From contig NZ_CP197466.1 of NCBI RefSeq assembly GCF_052180255.1, forward strand, positions 4,320,030-4,384,029: a stretch of 64,000 nucleotides of DNA, written 5' to 3'. The notes below the pieces were generated by a model. The model saw only the letters and a list, made by a program, of their open reading frames with translations, did not search any database and was not told where the DNA came from. Each line of letters opens with the position of its first letter. The stretch's first letter is position 1. Positions 17,372-24,146 of the stretch are shown piece after piece. The position numbers were made by a program, and so were the translations under genes. The DNA comes from Paenibacillus_AM sp052180255. GTDB lineage: Bacteria; Bacillota; Bacilli; Paenibacillales; NBRC-103111.

Positions 17372-18802
17372 ATGATGAAAGTAATTCATAATGATAAGAG
17401 ACCGATCTGGCAGCAATTGCTTGATCAAGCGATTCATAATATTACTAGCGGAATCTGGGCACCAGGAGAATTGCTGATTCCTTCCCGCGAGCTTGCTCAC
17501 ATGGTAGGTGTCTCTCGCTCAACTATACAAATTGTCTATGAGGAACTGCTAAGTCGAGGCTATACGGTTACATCTGGCCGAGGAGGAACGCGAGTTAGTA
17601 AATGGAACCCTGTCACTGAGTCACCAAAGGAAGTGAAAGCAGATGGTCCCATCCCCCCCTCACTTCCTTTGTTGGATTCAGCTGTCGATCGATTACATGA
17701 TTGGTTCAGAGGCAAAGAACAGCAAGAAGTGGACATTGATTTTAGTCCCCATGAACCCTATTTGGATGGAAAATTTCAAAAGAACTGGCGGCAATCGCTT
17801 CTCCAGGCATCCACTGCAATGGATCTATCAAGCTGGGCTTACGGTAATCCCTATGGTTACACACCATTGCGTGAGCAAATTCAGCGTTATTTATCACTTG
17901 AACGAGGCATCCATATCCAAACAAATCAGATTCTGTTGACCTCAGGAGCTCAGCATAGTATTGACTTAATCGCACAATCGCTTTTATCTGATGGGGACAC
18001 TGTCTCTGTAGAAGATCCCGGTTTTCCAGCTGCCTCGATGGCGATGAAATATCAGCGTATGAATGTGGTGCCCGTTCCCGTTGATGAGTATGGTCTTGTG
18101 GTTGAGCGCATTCACCCACAATCCAAACTGATCTTTGTGACCCCTTCACACCAGTGCGCGGTCGGGGTCGTTATGTCGGAGCCACGTAGGCAACAATTGC
18201 TACATAAGGCTGCTGAAGAACAATTTTGGATCATAGAGGACGATTATGATAGTGAGTTTCGATATCGCGGGGAGCCGCTTCCAACGCTGTTTAGCCAGGA
18301 ACCTAATAATACCTTGTACCTCATGAGTTTTTCTAAAATGATTGCTCCAGGCATTCGTATTTCGGCTATCGTTGGAGCTGCCCGGGCAATTGCTCAACTA
18401 GCCAAGGTACAGGAGCTGACTTACCGTCATCTTCCGATTATGGATCAGTTAACACTAACCCACTTCATCAAGAATGGGCATTTTATGCGCCATATGAGAA
18501 GAGTCAGAAATGTATACCGACGAAGACATGAAGCCATGACAAAGGCAATTATGAATAGCGGTTTAGGGGAGCGTTTCAGACTAAGTGGAGTAGAAACGGG
18601 ATTGCATATGTTACTTGAAGCTGAAGAGTCATACGACGAAGAAAACGTAACAAAGTTAGCCCTACAACAGGGAATACGTGTGTACCCTCTTGGAGCCTAT
18701 TGCTTGGAAAGCAAAAGAAAGGGATGGGTGTTGGGGTTTGCAAAAGTAGATGAAGCATCGATTGAGCAGGGGATTCATCGTCTTGCGGAGATGATCTTAT
18801 AG
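17372..18802 (+). CDS. MocR/PdxR-type transcription regulator (GntR-HTH fused to aminotransferase fold)
   Basis: The 476-residue protein has an N-terminal GntR winged helix (about residues 5-75; LIPSRELAHMVGVSRSTIQI) and, after a linker, a class I aminotransferase fold. The fold carries the substrate-binding NPYGYTPLREQI stretch, the DDYDSEFRY loop and the PLP lysine in SFSKMIAPGIR. These regulators sense PLP-bound ligands rather than catalyse. ATG 17372 was chosen because GGAGGT lies 7 nt upstream. It is divergent from the FMN protein at 16621. The 200-bp gap contains TCCAAT and its inverse about 60 bp apart, a possible operator pair. Confidence 0.93.
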   Translation: MMKVIHNDKRPIWQQLLDQAIHNITSGIWAPGELLIPSRELAHMVGVSRSTIQIVYEELLSRGYTVTSGRGGTRVSKWNPVTESPKEVKADGPIPPSLPLLDSAVDRLHDWFRGKEQQEVDIDFSPHEPYLDGKFQKNWRQSLLQASTAMDLSSWAYGNPYGYTPLREQIQRYLSLERGIHIQTNQILLTSGAQHSIDLIAQSLLSDGDTVSVEDPGFPAASMAMKYQRMNVVPVPVDEYGLVVERIHPQSKLIFVTPSHQCAVGVVMSEPRRQQLLHKAAEEQFWIIEDDYDSEFRYRGEPLPTLFSQEPNNTLYLMSFSKMIAPGIRISAIVGAARAIAQLAKVQELTYRHLPIMDQLTLTHFIKNGHFMRHMRRVRNVYRRRHEAMTKAIMNSGLGERFRLSGVETGLHMLLEAEESYDEENVTKLALQQGIRVYPLGAYCLESKRKGWVLGFAKVDEASIEQGIHRLAEMIL

Positions 18803-18847
18803 GATCATCTCCGCAATCGCTACGCCTCTACGCACTTTTCGTCCAAA

Positions 18848-18902
18848 AATTTATCCGTCATTTATGATACGGTTCAGCTTAACGGGGCTATCGGCGAAAT
18901 CA
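18848..18902 (-). repeat. rlmH-end-like attachment repeat R4
   Basis: The minus strand reads GCT-GAA-CCG-TAT-CAT-AAA-TGA (AEPYHK-stop). The TATCATAAATGA core equals the staphylococcal SCC attachment core in the rlmH 3' end as I remember it. The right arm ATCGGCGAAAT matches the R8 arm. Confidence 0.8.
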
Positions 18903-18923
18903 CGTAAGTCATATGCTTTGATA

Positions 18924-19031
18924 TTATTTGTGTCGGCTTTTTCTTTTTATCAATGTAAAGAAAGCCGCTATTAAAGCACCTACTAAAGTCAACCAGCCAA
19001 ACCAGTCTCCCCATTTGCTATAAATCGTCAA
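18924..19031 (-). pseudogene. C-terminal relic resembling apolipoprotein N-acyltransferase
   Basis: A minus-strand frame ends with LTIYSKWGDWFGWLTLVGAL, then a single TM helix and a basic tail. The TIYSKWGDWFGWL pattern resembles the end of Lnt-type acyltransferases (TLYTRYGDW). The frame stays open for about 25 more codons upstream, without an ATG or ribosome-binding site. It is either a degraded gene end or a small membrane peptide from TTG 19031. Confidence 0.38.
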
Positions 19032-19144
19032 TTCTTGTCTGCATCCATAGATTCTTTGAAAGAAAGCGTATCGTTGGTGGCCGTCAAAAAACGCCCTTAC
19101 TTCATAAAGAAGGAAGGACGGCTCTATTAAAGATGCATGACTCT

Positions 19145-19627
19145 TTATTCTTCCGTCGGGTTAAGGTACACAGCATCTTCTTCGTTATCGCGAATCGTCT
19201 TTTGCAATACTAGGCAGGAAACAATGAGAAACGCGCCAGCAATCGCATAGTAACCTTTCACATAAAAAGGTTCTTCTAACGTATACAATCCGATGTATTG
19301 AGCCAAGATCGCGAGAACAAAACCACCCCAAGCCATAAAGGAGAAGGCCGATGTATTTCTATATCTGTAGTTAGGAGTTTGTTCCTTTAAGAACCTATCC
19401 TCGTCATTATCTCTAGCTACCTTCTGCAAGAGGAAAGATGTAATAATTAGAAGAACTCCGGTAACTGCGTAGTAGCCCTGTACAGATAGTGGTTGATTGA
19501 GCGTGTAAATGCCTACGAATTCAAACCCACAAGCCAGGATAAATGACGCCCAAGCCATAAATGAATACGTAGGGGTATTGCGACGACGATAAAAATCTGG
19601 CTTCCTGCGCGTTGGTATAGTTTCCAT
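19145..19627 (-). CDS. YiaA/YiaB-family small membrane protein (internal duplication)
   Basis: The 160-residue protein is built of two homologous halves, each with a two-helix YiaA/B unit: SFMAWASFILACGFEFVGIY followed by the YYAVTG helix, and SFMAWGGFVLAILAQYIGLY followed by the YYAIAG helix. Each half ends in a LQK-x-x-RDNxED motif. Function is unknown for the whole family. ATG 19627 was chosen because GGAGG lies 7 nt upstream. It is the only intact gene in the module between R4 and R3. Confidence 0.88.
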   Translation of the reverse strand: METIPTRRKPDFYRRRNTPTYSFMAWASFILACGFEFVGIYTLNQPLSVQGYYAVTGVLLIITSFLLQKVARDNDEDRFLKEQTPNYRYRNTSAFSFMAWGGFVLAILAQYIGLYTLEEPFYVKGYYAIAGAFLIVSCLVLQKTIRDNEEDAVYLNPTEE

Positions 19628-19750
19628 GTATGAGCCTCCCATAATTGGTTATAATCTCATTTTACAACATTTCCCTTAAATTAAAAGCACTAAAAGTACT
19701 ATTTCGTACTAGGACGTGATGCTAATAGTAGGTGTTAGTGCAAAACAATA

Positions 19751-19779
19751 GAAAAAAGGCTTCCTTTAAAAGAAGCCTC
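19751..19779 (-). terminator. Intrinsic terminator of a lost gene
   Basis: The minus-strand stem AGGCTTC / GAAGCCT is followed by TTTTTTC. It stands 12 nt after the permease-tail relic rather than after a live gene. Confidence 0.75.
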
Positions 19780-19791
19780 AATATAAATTAG

Positions 19792-19815
19792 CTATACATT
19801 CTCTTGCTTTAATAA
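19792..19815 (-). pseudogene. Tail relic of a second ABC permease gene
   Basis: The minus strand reads LLKQENV-stop and shares 15 identical bases (ATTCTCTTGCTTTAA on plus) with the end of the intact permease gene (ALKQENI-stop, 8851). Upstream the frame is interrupted. Together with the terminator that follows and the shared 39-bp hairpin nearby, it suggests a mostly deleted transporter gene. The match is short. Confidence 0.35.
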
Positions 19816-20018
19816 CATCTCGCTGCACTATCTCGGACTGGCCGACTACGAGTAACATGGACACTTTTGACACTAAAAAAGCTACATTCGCGTGAGTTGT
19901 GGTACGGGTGCAGCCTTCCCAACGAACAACCCGCAAGTCAAAATCCGAAGGGAGGAACTGGGATGCAACTGCAAAAAGCCATGCCCTACAAGGAAACCGC
20001 CCGATCTCCACCAAAAAA

Positions 20019-20071
20019 ACTTGCCGTCACTTGTGGTACGGTTCACCATAACGGGGCTAACAGCGAATTCA
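20019..20071 (-). repeat. rlmH-end-like attachment repeat R3
   Basis: The minus strand reads GGT-GAA-CCG-TAC-CAC-AAG-TGA (GEPYHK-stop). The downstream flank AAAAAACTTGCCGT matches the native rlmH end; the right arm is TAACGGGGCTAACAGCGAAT. Confidence 0.8.
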
Positions 20072-20121
20072 CCAAAAAATCGTATACGCCATCTTTAAAA
20101 CTAATATCAGACTCAAACGAA

Positions 20122-20160
20122 GCAAGCCCTGACTTCAACCAAGTCAGGGCCGATGGCTAA
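20122..20160 (-). repeat. 39-bp hairpin repeat, copy 2
   Basis: Exact 39-bp match to 8812-8850, including the 10-bp GCCCTGACTT stem. Here it is not attached to a gene end; it sits between repeat R3 and the CPBP gene. Confidence 0.8.
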
Positions 20161-20163
20161 GAA

Positions 20164-20190
20164 CGATCCGTAACCGTAGCGGCCACCTCG
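20164..20190. repeat. 27-bp direct repeat, copy A (downstream of CPBP gene)
   Basis: CGATCCGTAACCGTAG is followed by a related 11-bp tail. It matches 21106-21132 in 24 of 27 positions; weaker similarity continues for about 20 bp beyond. Confidence 0.65.
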
Positions 20191-20257
20191 CATCATGTCA
20201 AGCACTAAGCTTTGAATAGGGGATTTTCCCAATTATGAAAGGGATGATACTCCGTTG

Positions 20258-21049
20258 TTACGCGTATCTGAACCGACCCAGTGTTCGTGGACCCCACAGA
20301 AATGTAACGATTATCGCCGCAAGGGTTGTTAAAACCCCAGTTATGCCGGGGACATAACTCGCATCATAGTTTGGTAAATAAGAATCAATGACATTCAACA
20401 TCGCGTGGATGATGATGGCTGCAAAGATGCTTTTTCCCGTGTTGTTATACACCCAGACGATAATGACCCTTGCAGTAACGGCGCCAAGGAACCAGGCTAT
20501 AATCCATGCCGGAGAATGATGGGCCTCGATCAACGGAATAACATGCCATATTCCCCACACGCAGCCCAACATCAGGCCTGCCCCAAGCGCACCCCACCGC
20601 TCCTGCATCGGCTCAATCGCATAACCCATCCACCCGAGTTCCTCAAACGCGGCGGAGATAAAAAACAAAATAAAGAGGAACGGGAGCGCCAGCCATTGAG
20701 TTTGAGCCCCCGATAGTTGGAGTCCTAGCATACATAGAATTGCATATGAGAGTAGACCGATTAACGGCATGATAAAAATAATAGGGATATACCAGCTCTT
20801 ATGTTTAATTCTTTTGTAATCGAGTACTCTAGCCAGCAGCCGCTTTACGCCTTCCGTCCGATCTTGCTTATAGACAAGAATGGCTGCGGTGATGGCGGGA
20901 CAAACAAACATAAAGGCACTCGTCGGGAGATTCATCGGCAGTCCTTTCATGCTTCCCGTCATGGCGCCAATCACCCAAAAAGGGAAAGCGAAAGCAAAAA
21001 CAAGAGCAAAGAATCCGGACAATGACCTTGGGGAAACGGCAGACTTCAT
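20258..21049 (-). CDS. CPBP-family intramembrane metalloprotease
   Basis: The 263-residue, eight-TM-helix protein carries the CAAX-protease/bacteriocin-processing (CPBP) motifs: FEELGWMGY (paired glutamates), CVWGIWHVIP (metal histidine) and HAMLNVIDSYLP (second histidine). Such proteins act as membrane endopeptidases or bacteriocin self-immunity factors. ATG 21049 was chosen because AAGGAGGT lies 10 nt upstream. The gene lies downstream of a TetR-type operator (21281-21298) and is flanked by 27-bp direct repeats, so regulation by the TetR gene at 21321 is likely. Confidence 0.9.
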   Translation of the reverse strand: MKSAVSPRSLSGFFALVFAFAFPFWVIGAMTGSMKGLPMNLPTSAFMFVCPAITAAILVYKQDRTEGVKRLLARVLDYKRIKHKSWYIPIIFIMPLIGLLSYAILCMLGLQLSGAQTQWLALPFLFILFFISAAFEELGWMGYAIEPMQERWGALGAGLMLGCVWGIWHVIPLIEAHHSPAWIIAWFLGAVTARVIIVWVYNNTGKSIFAAIIIHAMLNVIDSYLPNYDASYVPGITGVLTTLAAIIVTFLWGPRTLGRFRYA

Positions 21050-21105
21050 GTCTTTTACAACCTCCTTAAAATTAACTGTTAACAGGATTTTTAAATGGCT
21101 CAACC

Positions 21106-21132
21106 CGATCCGTAACCGTAGTAGTCACCTCG
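21106..21132. repeat. 27-bp direct repeat, copy B (upstream of CPBP gene)
   Basis: CGATCCGTAACCGTAGTAGT followed by CACCTCG; 24/27 identical to 20164-20190, with the CPBP gene exactly between. A weaker relative (ATGACCGTAGTGGTTA) is at 22030. Confidence 0.65.
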
Positions 21133-21150
21133 TACAATCAAGAGCTAATT

Positions 21151-21267
21151 TCAGTATTGAGCCTTTAGAATAATAGGCAATTCTTTCAGCGCAAACATCA
21201 TCGAGCTGTTTTGGCGCTCAAGCTCTACGGAATGGTCACATTCCATGTTATACACCGTCACTTTCAT
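21151..21267 (-). CDS. Possible 38-residue small ORF under the TetR operator
   Basis: ATG 21267 starts MKVTVYNMECDHSVELERQ and the frame ends at TGA 21151. It begins 14 bp after the TetR-type palindrome, but no ribosome-binding site is visible; it would need near-leaderless translation. It may instead be the remains of a gene once controlled by this operator. Confidence 0.22.
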   Translation of the reverse strand: MKVTVYNMECDHSVELERQNSSMMFALKELPIILKAQY

Positions 21268-21280
21268 TTGTAATTTTTAA

Positions 21281-21298
21281 ACTGACCAGTCAGTTTAA
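21281..21298 (-). promoter_or_regulatory. TetR-type operator in front of the CPBP gene
   Basis: An 8-bp inverted repeat with a 2-bp centre, spanning 21280-21297 (AAACTGAC-CA-GTCAGTTT). The same palindrome occurs inside the tetR promoter at 21942-21957. Its position between the tetR stop and the CPBP gene fits a second target of the same repressor. Confidence 0.72.
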
Positions 21299-21320
21299 TT
21301 CATTTATAAAAAAGGCCTTG

Positions 21321-21899
21321 CTACTCGATCGATGTAAACAGGCCTTTAGTAATGATTGTGAAGATAAAGTGCTCTAAGTCCTGGCGGGAATACTCATCCT
21401 GGTGGCTCAGATAATAATTGCAGGTGCTCTCCATTGTGCCGACAATGCTGGCTGCGGCCAAATTGGAATCGACATCACGAAGCAGATTTTCGTCACATTT
21501 GCCTTCCTCCAGGATTTTCGCCAGGAAGTTTAAATGCTCGCGTCTCAGCTGTTTCAATTCATCCAGAACATCCTGCTCGATTCCGTTTGAAATCTCATTG
21601 AACACGATATGGGCAAAATGGTGGGATTCCAGGAACAAATCCAAATGAAGGCGTATAACCCGCAAAATCATTTCTTCAAGCGAAAGAGGAGCAGTTAGAT
21701 CGGCCACTGTCCGCCGAATAATGTCCTCAAAGCCGGCTTTGACCACCGTTTTGAACAGTTGGGATTTCGAAGGGAAATTATAGTAGAGCGTACCTTTGGC
21801 GACCTGCGCCCGCATGGCGATTTCGTCCATGCTCGCACGATGGTATCCATTTTCAGAGAATACTTCGATTGCTGCGGGAATGATTTTTTCTTTACTCAA
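21321..21899 (-). CDS. TetR-family repressor
   Basis: The 192-residue protein has an N-terminal HTH of the TetR type (residues about 3-50: SENGYHRASMDEIAMRAQVA, then KGTLYYNFPSKSQLF). The helical ligand-binding domain is unspecific. TTG 21899 is the start, with AAAGG 9 nt upstream. Two matching palindromes, one in its own promoter (21942-21957) and one facing the CPBP gene (21280-21297), point to autorepression and control of the protease gene. The inducer is unknown. Confidence 0.93.
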   Translation of the reverse strand: MSKEKIIPAAIEVFSENGYHRASMDEIAMRAQVAKGTLYYNFPSKSQLFKTVVKAGFEDIIRRTVADLTAPLSLEEMILRVIRLHLDLFLESHHFAHIVFNEISNGIEQDVLDELKQLRREHLNFLAKILEEGKCDENLLRDVDSNLAAASIVGTMESTCNYYLSHQDEYSRQDLEHFIFTIITKGLFTSIE

Positions 21900-21935
21900 G
21901 GGTATCTACCTTTCACAAGCATAATTCGCATTAAA

Positions 21936-21958
21936 GTTAATCTGACTGGTCAGTTCAA
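21936..21958 (-). promoter_or_regulatory. tetR promoter with embedded operator
   Basis: On the minus strand -35 TTGAAC (plus 21953-21958), a 17-bp spacer and -10 TTTAAT. The spacer contains TGACCAGTCA, the core of the palindrome also found at 21280-21297. Repressor binding there would block RNA polymerase. Confidence 0.7.
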
Positions 21959-22079
21959 AAATAAAATATCATATTAGGAAAAATTAGTCAACCAAGAAAG
22001 GGTTCTGATGCTTATAACTTGTACCATAATGACCGTAGTGGTTAATCAACAGGCTTGATCTGACTTCGGTTTCTGATCA

Positions 22080-22736
22080 TTAATCGTTCGTAAACAATTC
22101 CGTTTGAACCAAACCGATATTGACTGCCTCCCAGAGGTATAGGGATACGATAGTAGAATAAGGCTTCCATTCGACATGTTTACGTTTCAATTGAGATTTG
22201 CTGTCGTTCTCTTCGGATGAATAAAGCCATTCCGCAGCACGGTTAAGTCCACTGTCCCCAAAAGACAAGACATCCTGTCTTCCTAAATAGAAAATGAGAA
22301 ACATCTCTGCGGTCCACCGACCAATACCCTTTATTGAGACCAATAAACGAATGACTTCCTCGTCGTCCATGTTTTGAAACGCATGAAAATCGAGAGAGCC
22401 TTCTTTCACACATTCGGCGGTGTTCCGGATATAGGCGAGCTTGTTCTTAGATAATCCCGCAGAACGCAGACTCTCCTCCGTTGCGGCTAGGATGGTATCT
22501 GGCGTTATCGTCCCGCATATCTGTTCAACTCTGCGGAAGATTGTCTCTGCGGCTTTGACCGAAAGCTGTTGGCCGATTAACGATCTTGCCAGATAGTTGA
22601 ATCCATCCTGCTGATTTGGTATGCAGATGTTTCCGATCCGATTTATCAGCTTGTCCAGCAAAGGATCGTTGCTGCATAATTCACGTACACAATGGCTGTA
22701 TGGGTTAATATCGAAGAGATATCGCAATTTAATCAT
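22080..22736 (-). CDS. DNA-3-methyladenine glycosylase II (AlkA-like HhH-GPD enzyme)
   Basis: The 218-residue enzyme has the helix-hairpin-helix LVSIKGIGRWTAEMFLIFYL and the catalytic aspartate in FGDSGLNRAAEWLY. ARSLIGQQLSVKAAETIFRR is the conserved N-terminal helix of the fold. It removes alkylated purines to start base-excision repair. The gene is shorter than E. coli AlkA and lacks its N-terminal domain, as usual in Bacillales. It overlaps the tetR gene by 8 bases; a TTG start at 22727 would remove the overlap and sits 9 nt after AAAGG. Confidence 0.9.
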   Translation of the reverse strand: MIKLRYLFDINPYSHCVRELCSNDPLLDKLINRIGNICIPNQQDGFNYLARSLIGQQLSVKAAETIFRRVEQICGTITPDTILAATEESLRSAGLSKNKLAYIRNTAECVKEGSLDFHAFQNMDDEEVIRLLVSIKGIGRWTAEMFLIFYLGRQDVLSFGDSGLNRAAEWLYSSEENDSKSQLKRKHVEWKPYSTIVSLYLWEAVNIGLVQTELFTND

Positions 22737-23322
22737 CCTTTCTTGTTACAGTCCAACTGAACAAGTGGGAATCAACGAGCGTATGAGCCGCTCTTGAGAA
22801 TATATCGGGGTTAAAATCGGACTTTTTCATGTAAGAAAGCATAATAGCCCCATTACATAACATACGTAATAATTCTGCCATTTCAAATGGACGAGCAGCA
22901 CCAGCCTCTTCTGCTAATCTTGCGATGCGGTTCCAGTTTTCTTCCGTACCTTTGACCGCCCTTATATGATTCTGATGGGAGGAGTCGGGAAATTCGACTG
23001 TTGTATTTACAAAGGGACAACCACGATATCCGGGTGTTTTCATCTTCTCTACAAATCGCTCAATGAGAGCATGCAACTGCATTGCGCTTGAATTCGGATG
23101 TTGAAGCTGCACTTCCTCCAAATCTTTCGCATTCAGATCTTCGTGATATTCCAAATAAGCCGCAACCAAATCGTCTTTAGATGCAAAATTCCGATAGAAG
23201 CTCGATTTGACAACGCCCGATTCCAGTATAATACGGTCAATTCCGACGGCCCGGATACCCTCTCTGTAAAACAAATCCGATGCCACTTGAAGAATTCGAT
23301 TTTTCGCTGTCGCTCTTGGCAT
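22729..23322 (-). CDS. TetR-family repressor of the alkA/dinB divergon
   Basis: The 197-residue protein has a TetR HTH (about residues 8-55: LFYREGIRAVGIDRIILESG, then VVKSSFYRNFASKDDLVAAY). The ligand domain carries YRGCPFVNT, a cysteine-containing motif common to one TetR subgroup; a thiol sensor role is conceivable but unproven. ATG 23322 is preceded by GAGGGGTG. It lies upstream of alkA in one operon and is divergent from the DinB gene, with a matching palindrome at each transcription start (23375-23390 and 23493-23508). Confidence 0.93.
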   Translation of the reverse strand: MPRATAKNRILQVASDLFYREGIRAVGIDRIILESGVVKSSFYRNFASKDDLVAAYLEYHEDLNAKDLEEVQLQHPNSSAMQLHALIERFVEKMKTPGYRGCPFVNTTVEFPDSSHQNHIRAVKGTEENWNRIARLAEEAGAARPFEMAELLRMLCNGAIMLSYMKKSDFNPDIFSRAAHTLVDSHLFSWTVTRKDD

Positions 23323-23374
23323 GAAATCACCCCTCAATTAATTAATTGAATAATGAACAAATTTGATATTAAAA

Positions 23375-23424
23375 GGTACAAAACAGTCCCTTTTAATAAT
23401 AGCCACTACACTGAGAATTGTCAA
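23375..23424 (-). promoter_or_regulatory. tetR-alkA promoter with operator at +1
   Basis: On the minus strand: consensus -35 TTGACA (plus 23419-23424), exactly 17 bp, -10 TATTAT (plus 23396-23401). The operator AAAGGTACAAAACAGTCCCT spans the expected start point (core 23375-23390). It is the mirror image of the dinB promoter. Confidence 0.82.
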
Positions 23425-23454
23425 TTTTTACAGTAATATACCGCGATTGTGAAT

Positions 23455-23508
23455 TTGACAAAATTTTCAAATAGCTGTATGATCATCGAAAAGGTACAGA
23501 TCAGTACC
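23455..23508 (+). promoter_or_regulatory. dinB promoter with operator at +1
   Basis: -35 TTGACA (23455-23460), 17 bp, -10 TATGAT (23478-23483). The palindrome GGTACAGATCAGTACC (23493-23508) starts about 3 bp after the expected start point. The same word in degraded form lies at the divergent tetR start. Confidence 0.85.
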
Positions 23509-23570
23509 GTTTATATTCCGGTGCATTACACAGTCTGTCTTTTTTAAATTTAAAAATGGAGGGAATTCAA

Positions 23571-24044
23571 ATGACGACAACAGAGAAACTAGTAAGTACA
23601 TGGGATGCCTGCTTTGACAAGGAAAGCGGCTGGTTTCCCCCTCTTGAACGCGCACTGCAAGGGTTAACAGCTGTACAGGCATGCTGGAGAATGGATGGGA
23701 AAGAGATGAATACGATCAAGGAATTGGTCAACCACATCTTATTCTACAAGTCACAGTTGCTGTCTAGCCTGACAGGTTCGACAGAAGCTCCATCAACAGA
23801 CACAAGTTTTGATGCGGGCACCCGTGTGATTAGAGAGGAAGAGTGGCAGGAAACAGTTGAAAAATTGAAACATATACACACAAGCATTCGTGAGAAGCTT
23901 TCAGCATTGAGCGATCAAGATTTGCTGAGCGATTTAGATGGGGTCACGATTGACCAATCGGTATCGAATCTTGTTCTCCACGACATCTACCATACCGGTC
24001 AAATCATCTTCATCCGCAGAATGCAAGGTTCATGGTCAGTTTGA
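23571..24044 (+). CDS. DinB-family four-helix-bundle protein
   Basis: The 157-residue protein shows the DinB/YfiT signature: a first metal histidine in LVNHILFYK and the second pair in LHDIYHTGQI. Members are metal-dependent thiol (bacillithiol or mycothiol) transferases or unknown stress proteins. ATG 23571 was chosen because GGAGGG lies 7 nt upstream. Control by the divergent TetR next to alkA suggests a combined response to electrophiles or alkylating agents: glycosylase for DNA damage, DinB protein possibly for thiol conjugation. That link is inferred. Confidence 0.88.
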   Translation: MTTTEKLVSTWDACFDKESGWFPPLERALQGLTAVQACWRMDGKEMNTIKELVNHILFYKSQLLSSLTGSTEAPSTDTSFDAGTRVIREEEWQETVEKLKHIHTSIREKLSALSDQDLLSDLDGVTIDQSVSNLVLHDIYHTGQIIFIRRMQGSWSV

Positions 24045-24068
24045 CCTTCATCGAATCATGAAACAAAT

Positions 24069-24123
24069 TAGCAGCGTCCAACTTAAACTTTTCTTAAAGT
24101 TCGAATCGGCGCTGCTTTTTTTC
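24069..24123 (+). terminator. Intrinsic terminator of the dinB gene
   Basis: AGCAGCG / CGCTGC stem with an inner AACTTAAA / TTAAAGTT stem, followed by seven T (24116-24122), 25 bp after the stop. Confidence 0.78.
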
Positions 24124-24146
24124 GATTTACATCGAATTATCCCATA

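Larger units (their letters stand above)
19628..20257. other. Long non-coding stretch (630 bp) with a terminator, repeat R3 and two other repeats
   Basis: No convincing gene. It holds a strong minus-strand terminator (19751-19779) directly after a permease-tail relic (19792-19815), repeat R3 (20019-20071), the second copy of the 39-bp hairpin repeat (20122-20160) and one 27-bp direct repeat (20164-20190). Open frames on both strands at 19778-20160 run through these repeats and lack ribosome-binding sites. Confidence 0.6.

Noticed and set aside
19778..20160. Open frames on both strands around R3 (78 and 97 codons)
   Set aside because: They are built from terminator, repeat R3 and hairpin-repeat sequence, lack ribosome-binding sites and have no recognisable motif.
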